A DNA stretch of 64,000 bases from Amia ocellicauda (lineage: Eukaryota; Chordata; Actinopteri; Amiiformes; Amiidae): positions 15,584,050 to 15,648,049 of the forward strand of contig NC_089869.1 in assembly GCF_036373705.1 (NCBI RefSeq), read 5' to 3'. Position 1 is the first letter of the stretch. The number at the start of each line of letters is the position of its first letter. The position numbers and the translations under genes were made by a program. Below, one piece after another: positions 26,616 through 37,229 of this stretch. Below the pieces are notes generated by a model. That model did not search any database, was not told where the DNA came from, and was given only the letters and a program-made list of their open reading frames with translations.

Positions 26616-28164
26616 CAGTTAAGTCCATAAATATTTGAACAGTGATACAGTTGTCATCATTTTGGCTCTGTAAGCCACCACAATAGATTTGAATGGAAAC
26701 CGTCAAGATGTGCTTTAAGTGTAGATTTTCATCTTTAATTTGAGGGTAGTTACATCCAGATTGTGTGAACGGTGTAGGAATTACACCAATTTTTATATGT
26801 GCCCCCCCCCCCAATTTTAGGGGCTCAAAAGTATTTGGACAAACTACATAATCATGAATTAAATTGTGAGTTTCAATACTTGGTTGCAACTCATTTGCAG
26901 TCAATGACTGCCTGAAGTCTGGAACCCATAGACATCACCAGCTGCTGGGTTTCTTCCCTGGGGATGCTCTGCCAGACTGCACTGCAGCTGTCTTTAGATC
27001 CTGCTTGTTCTTGGGGCATTTTGCCTTAAGCAAGTGAAATGCTGCTCAATTGGATTCAGGTCAGGTGATTGACTTGGACATTGCAGAACATTCCACTTCT
27101 TCGCTTAAAAAAGTCTTGGGTTGCTTTCGCAGTATGCTTCAGGTCATTGTCCATCTGCACTGTGACACGCCGTCCAATGAATTTTGAAGCATTTGGCTGA
27201 ATCTGAGCAGATTATATAGCCCTGAACACTTCAGAATTCATCCTGCTGCTTTTGTCTGCAGTCACATCATCAATAAATACAAGGGAACCAGTTTCCTTGG
27301 CAGCCATACATGCCCATGCCATAACATGCTTCACAGATGAGGTGGTATGCTTCGGTCATGAGCGGTTCCTTCCCTTCTCCATACTCTTCTCTTCCCATCA
27401 TTCTGGTACAAGTTGATATTTGTCTCATCTGTCCATAGGATGTTGTTCCAGAACTGTACAGGGTTCTTCAGATGTTTTTTTGGCAAACTCTAATCTGGTC
27501 TTCCTGTTTCCTGTTTCCATCTTGTGGTAAACCGTCTGTATTTACTCTGGTGAAGTCTTCTCTTGAGTGTTGACTTTGACACAGATATGCCTACCTCCTG
27601 GAGGGTTTTCATGATCTGGCCAACTGTTGTGAAGGGGTTTTTCTTCATCAGGGAAATAATTCTTCTGTCATCCACCACAGTTGTTTTCCATGGTCTTCCG
27701 GGCCTTTTGGTGTTCCTGAGCTCACCAGTGCGTTCTTTCTTTTTAAGAATATACCAAATAGTTACACCTAATGTTTTTGCTATCTCTCTGATTGGTTTGT
27801 TTTGATTTCTAAGGCAAAACTGATGGCAAAACGCCCCAAGAACAAGCAGGAACTAAAGACGGCTGCAGTGCAGGCCTTGCAGAGCAACACCAGGGAAGAA
27901 ACCCAGCATCTGGTGATGTCTATGGGCTCCAGACTTCAGGCAGTCATTGACTGCAAAGGATTTGCAAGCAAGTATTGAAATTCACAATTTAATTAATGAT
28001 TATGTTAGTTTGTCCAAATACTTTTGAGCCCCTAAAATTGGGGGGACCACATATAAAAATGGATGTAACTACCCTAAAATTAAAGATGAAAGTCTACTCT
28101 TAAAGCACATCTTGATTGTTTCCTTGACTATTGTGTCACTGTCACATATTTATGGACTTAACTG
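26616..28164 (-). mobile_element. Rearranged Tc1 element with very long inverted arms
   Basis: The element starts CAGTTAAGTCCATAAATATT and ends with the reverse complement; TA flanks both ends (26614-26615, 28165-28166). The inverted similarity does not stop at the normal terminal repeat. It continues through sequence normally found only at the transposase 3' end, giving arms of about 410 bp (26616-27025) and 340 bp (27825-28164). The centre keeps the N-terminal part of a minus-strand transposase. The element is therefore a fold-back derivative. Confidence 0.85.
27490..27678 (-). pseudogene. Tc1 transposase N-terminal fragment
   Basis: A minus-strand fragment reads MVDDRRIISLMKKNPFTT and continues with VGQIMKTLQEVGISVSKSTL, the DNA-binding region of a Tc1 transposase. 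It ends in KQETGRPD, out of frame with the more C-terminal remnants at about 26900-27480. No complete catalytic domain can be read. Confidence 0.75.
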
Positions 28165-28959
28165 TATCTAGTCCTCCACCTTAAGACTTAAAATGTACAA
28201 GTCCTGCTACTCCACTATCAGCTTTCATACAAATTAATACATTTTACACATTAAGATGAACTTTCCTTGTGTGATGATACCATTTTATCAGTTTGTTAAA
28301 TTGTATTGATGTTTATTACATTTAATGCAACAATGTGTTAACCATCCTTTGTAGACCTAATTTTACCTAATTTTGTATAGTTTATACAGCAAGGTGAATG
28401 TTTTGACATTGACTCCATACATGTAAAAGGGTCATAGCAAACACATTCACAAATCTTACAGTTTGCACATGGAACTCAAAACACAATGAGGGACAAACTA
28501 TTTGCAGGCATCTACGTGGCAAAATGTTTTCTCTGTTAAGAGTTTAACAAGAGAATACATCATAATTAGCTACATCTGTGGTCTCCATATACTGAAGCAT
28601 TCAACAAATACATGGAGAATCTCTATCTAATATACAAGAACAAACTGCATTGCCCAGCTTTGGCAGGAGAAATCTCACACAAATCCGCTTTTACTTTCAC
28701 TAAACTGACAAACCACACATGTAATACAGAGGTCCTGAAATGTTTCCATGGCGATCCTTTTTTCATAATATCCTAATCATTGCCTGACTCTATCAGCTCT
28801 GTATAAATGGTGTACACACCGCATACACTATTCGATTGATCACCGTTTAATAAGAAATGTAGATTAAAACGAAGAAAATGAAATGAAATATCTTTATTTT
28901 GTTTCAAGTTCAATGTTGCGTTTTTATGCTCAGGCGTTTTGAAGCCATTCCCCGATGGG
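28165..28959. other. Intergenic DNA upstream of vdac2
   Basis: No exon or mobile element recognised. The sequence becomes GC-richer toward 28940, where the vdac2 promoter region begins. Confidence 0.45.
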
Positions 28960-29109
28960 GTCCTGCGGTTTGAGGTTATGACAGGGTTGCTGCGAGAGTA
29001 GTGTCTCCTTCACTTCGCCCTCCAGCCGGAGAGATTGACTGCCGCGGCATAAACCCAGAAACGGCCAAGAAAAGAGCATATCTTTAGCTCCCAGCTCCAT
29101 CTAAAGCAG
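28960..29109 (+). promoter_or_regulatory. vdac2: vdac2 promoter and 5' noncoding exon
   Basis: A GC-richer stretch (GCCCTCCAGCCGG, GACTGCCGCGGC) ends in the splice donor CTAAAGCAG|GTAAGCAGG at 29109/29110. It fits a 5' untranslated exon joined to the acceptor at 31049/31050. The transcription start is inferred; there is no TATA box, as is common for housekeeping genes. Confidence 0.55.
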
Positions 29110-31049
29110 GTAAGCAGGATACAGGTCCACAATGTACGTTAGGAAATCAATAATCCATCAAAATATGGCCTTTCTGATCTCCTTGCTTGTGCTCAGTTTT
29201 GTTATTTTGTTAAGGCCTGGTGGTACATCTCGCTTGAACGTCCGGCATAACTACCGATCAGATGTGGAGCTTAATATAGTTCAGGCCGGGGCAGGAGGGA
29301 CTCGTTACGCACTTCTATTCCCTTTTCAGATATTGAACTTTGATGTTTTTCAGCTGATTTTAGGAAGTGGAGCAGAATGACATTTCAGTCTAAAATGAAT
29401 GTGTCCAGAGGCAACTTGAGATGTTTTTTTCTTTAGTTCTGTGCTTGAATGACGGACAGACATTGCAGGGTCAGACAATGTGTAGTTCAGGGCTGGGGCT
29501 CTTGCACTGTCTATACCTCTTTCGTCTCTGGCATGTAAGAAGCACACTTTGGAGATAAATATTTAGCATATATTAGATTTTAAGCTGACACTGACCGATC
29601 TATTTTAAGACTGTCGCACGCTGTGTGCACCATGTGTAACTCCACCCAAAAATCCGCTGCAAGTCCTTTGTTGCAAATGAGGAAAATGAGTTTGTGATAG
29701 TCCTGCTTCGTAGTGCATTACTGGTGACAAGCTCTTATAGGAATAACTTGTTGCTGTCAAATGCAGTGAATCTGAAACCATCGGTCTGGGCTACATAGCA
29801 GGACTTACCGGGCGAAGAATTGAGGATGTAGTTAATGTCAAGATGGCTGCCTCTAGTTAACCTTGCTAAACTAAAAGTCACATTCGTTTCTGCTGGTCCC
29901 TTTTCAACCAGCACTGAAGTAAGTCCGCATTTTCATATTTAAAAAAAAATAAAATTAAAATGCTATGAAATTGTCACTGGGATTCATTTACTTTTTAACT
30001 AGGTAGCTTTACGTCGCCTGACGTCACGGCGATTCTAAACCCGGAAAACTCATTTATTTGCTGTATTTTGGTTTATGCTTAATGGTTTTGTTTAAATGGA
30101 AATGACATTTTTCCAGGACGTGTCAAGTGGACGTCGTTAATAGTTTGCTGATATGTCATTGCTGAGGTTACTGCAGTACAGAAAGCAAAACCAAAACCAT
30201 GCTTGTATTTGTAACAAGGTGCATTGTGGATTAAAGTCTCGTTGACGTAAGAGGTGAAAACTCCATTCCGTTTGATCCTTGAGCCCTTTTGATGTTAAAC
30301 ACACAGGAGGAATGATGCATACTCTATACCTGGCGATGCACATTCATTTTTAAAACCTCAATCGACAGCCTAGCCGTTTATCTTATTACTATCTTAACTG
30401 AAAGTAAGATTACATCGAAGGACTGTGTGCTGAAATAGCCTACTGATGGTGTAAAAGACTGCAGTTGCAGATGGATAGTTTGACCTTTCTGCAGTATCGC
30501 CACGTTAGAATAGCTGTGTTTTCCATCCTTGGGAATATGGTGGCCTTAACTCGAATGTATTCATTTTTATAACTTTTTTTTTTATCGATGCCAACTTCTC
30601 CTTCCCATACCTGTGACATGCACATCAGATTTAATATGAAATATATAATTAAGACCTCTGGTTTAAGCTGTCAGTTTGCAGTTTTCGGATTCCAGTCCAG
30701 CTGGGTTGTGCTTATGCTGCATCTTGAGAATGTTTGACTCATTACCAGCCTCAGGAAATAATTGGTGCATTCTAACTTGTATAATATCTACAACTTGTAT
30801 GTGTAGTGACATTTTACTAAACTATTTCCATTTTTTCTGGTTGTATGTACTTGCTGTGTAGCCGATTTGTTACACAATTACATTGTTTTTGTACTGATTT
30901 CTATATGTGATAAGTACAAGTATCTCGATGTTCCGGATGTATTCTAATGCATAGAAAAGTATAACAAACTGTCTAATCGCGTGATCTATGTATTTTGTTT
31001 CTTCACTTTTGGCATCAACATCTATTGTGGTATTGCAATGTCTTCACAG
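29110..31049 (+). other. vdac2: vdac2 intron 1
   Basis: An intron of 1.9 kb in the 5' untranslated region, ending TGTCTTCACAG. It contains a perfect cAMP-response palindrome TGACGTCA at 30019-30026 and an AAGATGGCTGCC motif (YY1-like) near 29841. No coding sequence was recognised. Confidence 0.55.
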
Positions 31050-31054
31050 GTAGA

Positions 31055-31671
31055 ATGGCTGTCCCTCCATCATATGGTGACCTTGGCAAATCTGCCCGAG
31101 ACATCTTTAACAAAGGATACGGTATTGTAACTTTATTTGACACGCATGCATAAACACTATGTTCATATTTTAAAGTTGCATTTTAAATGAGACTGAAAGT
31201 GTACTAGTGTCTCAAATGAGGCCTACATTATATAGCAACTCTTAGTACAGTATGTTCTTGTTAAACTGCTGTTAATTTGGTGAATTGACTAGTAATTGGA
31301 GTAAAATCCCTGTTCATGGATGTGACCTCAATGACTGTCTTGTGGAGTTGAGTGCTCATTCTGTTGGTTCAAATGAGCCCTGACAGCTGCTGCATACCAC
31401 CAGTTTAAACACACCCATAATGCAAGTTTATTCCTGTTGATAAATTTATAAAGAGTTTCTGAACTGAGAATATGAATCTTATGTGTAAAATTATTTTTGC
31501 TTCAGGGTTTGGAGTAGTGAAACTTGAAGTAAAGACCAAGTCTGCTAGTGGAGTGGTGAGTAATAGCCTTGAGTTTTTTGTTTGTTTGTGTGTATTTACT
31601 TTACCAGATTAAACTGGCATTAGTTATGGCAGCACTTTAATTGTCATGTTTAGTTTTTTTATCTCACCTTA

Positions 31672-31707
<36 letters not shown>

Positions 31708-34700
31708 TTGTATGTGTGTATATATATATATAATTTTTTTTTTTATTATAATTTTTTTTAATAATTTGCATTAAATGTAGGGCAGTCTTACAGTTCCATG
31801 TGCATTTGCAAATTCTAAGGCCAAGCACTTTTTTTGCACACCTTAGTGCTTTGCATACACGTTTAGTATTCATATTAAGGTGTACAAATAAACACCACCA
31901 AAGAATAGAGCTGCATTCAGGACAGCTATTGTTGCAGATGGAGTTTTGTGTAAAAATTTGATCTAGATTTAAAACTTGTATATGGTGAATATAATTTCTA
32001 AACTAGATTGTTATAATTACTGCTGTGTCTTTAAGGAATGATTAAGTTAAATGTTCTTGCTTGTGCAGGAATTCACAACATCTGGCTCATCCAACACTGA
32101 CACCAGCAAAGTCATTGGAAGCCTGGAAACCAAATACAAGTGGTCTGAATATGGACTGACTTTCACTGAGAAGTGGAACACGGATAACACGTTGGGAACA
32201 GAAATCACAATTGAAGACCAGGTGTGCATTGAGCAAGAAATAACATGGCTGTTTACATTTTCTGTCCAAGTTGCTTCAGATTCTTAATACGTATTGATAT
32301 TCTTCTAGATTGCCAAAGGTTTGAAGCTGACATTTGACACAACCTTCTCGCCAAACACTGGGTAAGGTTATTTATTGAATAGTCAAAATAATAATGAGAC
32401 TTCCTGAACAGCTCTGAACTTGGTGCACTGCAAACACATTCACATGTGCATGATTGCACCTTAAACTATGCAAACCATTAAAAGCTTTAGAGACTGTGTC
32501 AGAAAAAAATAATTCCTGTGAGTTTGAGTATACATCTTTAGATAAGGTTCAGAAGTTGTCAATAACACTGCAATTAGAAGTAAAGCTTTGTCTCTGTATG
32601 AACATTTAGCTGGGAGTGAATGAAAAATTTGTGACTCCAAGACATTCACAGGTTGGCTGTACAGATTTGTTCAGTGCTGTACTCTGCAAAATGTGAAACT
32701 TATAGGTGAGACAGGATATGCTGCTGAGGATGGTGGTTGCAATCTTATTAAGTTGTAATTTGTGAGTAAAAGTATTCATTCCATTATTTTATTATGAAAT
32801 CTCCCCTGATTTTATTCTTTATTACTTTATATTAAAAAAAAAAAAATTGATACTGCTTCGTAGTTTGTCGGGACCAAATTCAAATTTTTGCACATTTAAC
32901 ATTTCTGCAGATCCATACTTTACAGCCAATATCCTAAGGAAGTGTTGGGGACTGGTATAAAAACATTTTTAAATGTAAAAATTCCATTTTTTTTTTTCCT
33001 TTCCTAACAGCAAGAAAAGTGGTAAAGTCAAGACCGCATACAAGCGAGAGTATGTCAATCTGGGCTGTGACGTTGACTTTGACTTTGCTGGACCAGCGAT
33101 CCATGGGGCAGCTGTTGTTGGTTATGAAGGATGGCTTGCTGGCTATCAGATGACCTTTGACACTGCCAAATCCAAGATGACCCAGAACAACTTTGCTGTC
33201 GGTTACAAGACTGGAGACTTCCAGTTGCACACCAATGTGTACGTCTGAGAATTTGTTAAATGCTACTGATTTGTGAAGTGATTGTGAACTAAGGCCGCCT
33301 CACAATTTGTGTCCTTTTTAATATACAGGAGAGTGAGTTTGGCACTTATCTTTGCTAACCAGATTATGTAATGTAATACTTCGTGCACACATTGAATCGC
33401 AAAATCTGTAGTTTATTAACAAATGCATATTAACCATTGTATAGTCAAGTTTAGGTCTTGTTCATTCTGATTCGTGTCCCTTCTGCTTCAGTAATGATGG
33501 CTCAGAGTTTGGAGGGTCTATTTACCAGAAGGTGAGCGACAAACTGGAGACATCTGTCAATCTGGCATGGACCGCAGGCAGCAACAGCACTCGCTTTGGC
33601 ATCGCTGGGAAGTACCAGCTGGACTCCACCGCATCGATTAGTGTAAGTACCTGTTAACATCAGTCAACCGTGGCTTTTGAAACAGTGGCAGGGTTAGTAA
33701 TGGGGCTTAAGTATCCTACAATAATACATTCAGGTATGTTTTAATATCAATGTTTATACAAATTAAACTTCTTGCAATGTAATTTTACACATTTCCTGCC
33801 TTGTGAGAAACTGAGGTACTCTCTTGGGTGTTGAAATTTAGAAATTGTTACATTATGTGCTTATTACTTGAATTTACAGTCATGAATGTTTTCTGTCTAA
33901 TATCTTTGTTTCTGAGATTTAGGGTTGTTTAAACATTAATTCTTGTGTGTGTTTTTCCAGGCTAAAGTGAATAATTCCAGCCTAATTGGCGTTGGCTATT
34001 CCCAGACCCTCAGGCCAGGTATGTGCTTCTGATTGGTTTGGTAGCTTTGGGCACCCACAAGTCAGTGTGGGAGGCTGTAATAATTGTCTGAGGTAGGCTT
34101 ATATATGTGCTCACAGGTAGTTTGCATCCCACTGAATTGGTAATTAGTTTTCCTTCAGTTATTAGGAAGGGATCGAATGTTCATTCTCATAATTTTTTTA
34201 TATACATTTAAAATTTAATTACGCAGGTCTCCAGGTGACACTTACAGCAGAATGTTTTTTTGTAAAAGTACCAGTGAAGTGGTCAAATATAGCAGTGAGC
34301 GACAACAGAAACTAAAGTCACTCAATTAATTTTCAACAACCAAGGCAGAGTAATTACCACGGGTATGTAGATCGAAAAACTGTCAAAGCCATCAATGACC
34401 CTCTTTTGTGAATCCCGGGGGGTCTGATTCTATCGTAATGTAATGCATAAATGTATCGCAATTAATGCAGATTTCCCTGAGTCACTGCATCCCACCCACA
34501 GATGTGTTTAAAACCCACAGCATTGTAATTTAACTGGAATGACTAAGACTTAACTTTTCAAACTTTTATCTGTGTTTACTGTATTTATATAAGACTCATT
34601 CTAGGCTTTGAATAGTGGCTCTGATATTAACTTTTGCCTCTCCTGTAACAGGTGTAAAACTTACCTTGTCTGCCCTTGTTGATGGGAAGAGCATCAATGC

Positions 34701-34743
34701 TGGTGGACACAAACTGGGTCTGGGGTTGGAATTGGAGGCTTAA
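31055..34743 (+). CDS. vdac2: Voltage-dependent anion channel 2 (eight coding exons)
   Basis: Coding exons are 31055-31121, 31506-31555, 32069-32221, 32309-32361, 33011-33238, 33492-33642, 33961-34018 and 34652-34743. The phases match and total 852 nt, giving 283 residues plus stop. The protein is the outer mitochondrial membrane porin: an N-terminal helix ([19 protein letters not shown]) followed by a 19-strand barrel. It carries metabolites and, for VDAC2, holds BAK/BAX regulators. Glu73 (GLTFTEKW), the hexokinase-related residue of VDAC1/2, is present. The last residues LGLELEA are the conserved final strand. There is no N-terminal extension like that of human VDAC2 and only one Cys (NLGCDVDF), as in fish VDAC2. 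Its place directly after samd8 supports VDAC2 over VDAC1 or VDAC3. Confidence 0.97.
31672..31732. repeat. (TA)n(TG)n(TA)n compound microsatellite
   Basis: Alternating TA, TG and TA runs in the third coding-region intron of vdac2, followed by T-rich sequence. Confidence 0.9.
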
Positions 34744-35640
34744 GTGTCTTCACTGCAACTTCAGAATTGAGGGATTATCAGAAGAAATTGGCCTTAAATG
34801 CATTTCCAACTCGACCAGCAGGGGATTTTTGAAAGGGAATTTTCGAAGCACCGAGAGACCCAATCCTTTATACTTTTAGAAGGCTGCCTGTTAGCTGGTT
34901 TCTGTACATTTGGTTTCTAGTTATTAAACATGCTTGTAGTAGATCAGTCATTTATACATTTTAATGTCTGTGTGCTGCCATGCTGATGAAATACACCTTT
35001 ATCAAAAGTGGACATTTGTGCATGTTTTGCTTTTGTTTATTTTACCATTCGTTTGGTTAGGTGAATGTAGATGGTGGGGGTGTGTGGGGCGTGGGTGCAT
35101 TTTGATTTACTACAGCGTTTTTAATAATTAAATATTCCTGATCTGCCTGAATGCAGAATAAAAACCTCCATCTTGTCTGACTTTAGTACTTTAGAAGAGA
35201 TTGTTATTTAACTGCTGTGTATCTTCTTTCTCATCACATACAAAGTGAGTCTCATTTTTTTGTTTTGCCAGCTATCAGGTCTACTTGCAAACCTCAAGTA
35301 CAATCCGAACTAGACACTAAAACCTCTCCTCACCCTTTTCTTCTAAAGAGGGTTATTTAAGATGCAATTGTCAAATGACATGAGACCTACATGCTAAAGA
35401 AATTGGGTCTACTTTTATTTTATGCTTTGAAGTGAAGTGTAGGTCATGGTAATTAAAGTGAACATTTATGCCAATTTTTTTTTTTTTTCCTGGTATGTTA
35501 AGATGGAATTAAACACTAAAGCTGACCGAGGCCCTGTCATGTTGACCGGCGAATCTACTGCTGATAAACCTCACAACTCCTTTCCTTGTATGTTACCTTT
35601 TCAATAAAGTCTTTGAACCCAAGAAGGCCTGATTTATCTA
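34744..35640 (+). other. vdac2: vdac2 3' untranslated region
   Basis: Two AATAAA signals occur, at 35157-35162 and 35603-35608. The second is in TTTTCAATAAAGTCTTTGAAC with GT-rich sequence after it, so at least two transcript ends are plausible. Confidence 0.65.
35603..35608 (+). terminator. vdac2: vdac2 polyadenylation signal (candidate)
   Basis: AATAAA in the context CAATAAAGTCTTTG, 860 bases after the stop codon. An upstream alternative is at 35157-35162. Confidence 0.55.
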
Positions 35641-37096
35641 GAATTAATTTAAGTCAGTCACGCCTTTTATAAATAAATGGGGTGTTGCTTTAGTTATAAA
35701 TTGAGAAGGTATTTTGGACAAACTGATATATAATGAGAACAGTCATGCCTGAAGCATTTAGGTGCAACTTGGTGCTGATACTCGTGAAAACTGCAGTATC
35801 CCTGTTACTGATCTGATATGCCAGCTTACTTAAATGGATCTTGTTGAATATGGTTTGCTTAGTGTTAGTGGTGATGCATTTGCAGAGCTGAAGTCCACAG
35901 CAAGGTGGTGCTGTAGACCAGTGCATATTTTTACACCATTAAAATTCAATTAATACACTTTGTTTGGGTGTATAGTGCCAGCCAGTCTTGAATCCTCATT
36001 GTCCTCAGTGTGTGGAGCTCGAAGGCCACCTTCACATAGTACTTATGACTCCACTGGGACATAGTTTGTAGATGAACGTTTGTCATGAAGATCCCATAGG
36101 TGTTGAGGACAGAGAATCATCCTACCCTCTATATGAGCAGGTAAGCAATGTCAGTTAATAGTGGGCTGGGTAACTCCTGATTGGACTGCAAGGTAAGTGA
36201 TGTTGGTGGATGAGTGCAAAGCTGAGGCCTTTGTACCAAGAACTTTATTGCCCTTTAGTTCTTAAGAAGTGGTTTATAGTAAGACAAATGAATACTGGCA
36301 AGCCTTATCCAATTTATTTAACCATGTAGGATAGTATGAAAATGTAGGTTTCTTGTAACCTTTCCTAATCAAAATGTGTATGAATTTGAAGCATTTTTAA
36401 AATGTTCTTCATTGAAAGTAATTCAGCTATTTCAAAAAGTCCACACTTTTCTTCCAGTAAGTCTCAGTTGTCTTGCTGTGAATGGTTACCTGTCCCATTC
36501 ACCCATTGCATGGCCGACTATATCAACAGTTTAAATCAAAACCATTTTAGTCTGTATTAGATCTCCACAGCTCTCATGTCACAGTGACAAAAAAATGTTT
36601 TTAAATTGTATCAATGTCAGACTGCTAAATCTGACCAACCTGGTAGGATCAACTTTACTAAAAAATGTACAAGAAAATTTAACTATTTTAAGTGTATTTT
36701 TGCTGAAAGCATATTGTAATTGAAATATGGAACCTTTCCTTAATATTTCAAAAGAAACTTCTCTCTTGTCTGACTATATGTGAATGACTGTCTTGGAAAC
36801 TGAATCATATATACATAAAACTATTAATTGCTGAGTTTGCAAAAAAATATTCCATAGAACCATGCATCTTTTAATGTATTAAGTAATGTGAACTATAGCA
36901 AACTTTAAAGCAACACTTTTCACGTGAAGAAAGGCAAGTGGAACATGAAAATCTTTGCAAATGACTTTTATTACTCAGTTTAACTCTTTTACATTGAAGT
37001 ATGGCACAATGTGTATATATATTTTGGCATTTTAAACTTCTAGTTACATTCAACATTGTTAACCTTGAAAGCAAAATATGCATGCATTGTGAAGCA
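35641..37096. other. Spacer between convergent vdac2 and neurofilament-like gene A
   Basis: About 1.5 kb without recognisable exons or transposon ends. The two genes point toward each other, so this holds only their 3' flanks. COMTD1, next to VDAC2 in human, is not seen. Confidence 0.5.
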
Positions 37097-37102
37097 TTTA
37101 TT
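37097..37102 (-). terminator. Polyadenylation signal of neurofilament-like gene A (candidate)
   Basis: TTTATT on the plus strand is AATAAA on the minus strand, about 130 bases beyond the stop codon at 37230-37232. Confidence 0.5.
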
Positions 37103-37229
37103 CATTTTTTATTTGGAAGACTTATTTGTTTCCTCCACATACATTCATTATGCTATATTGCTTAGTTTTGCACATGCAGTTTTAAATGTAGCCATTAATG
37201 CAGTCTATCAATTTAACTTCTCTCGCATC

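Noticed and set aside
32069-32287. VDAC2 exon 4 read through into its intron as a separate short protein
   Set aside because: CAG|GTGTGC is a splice donor and the next exon continues the porin sequence exactly.
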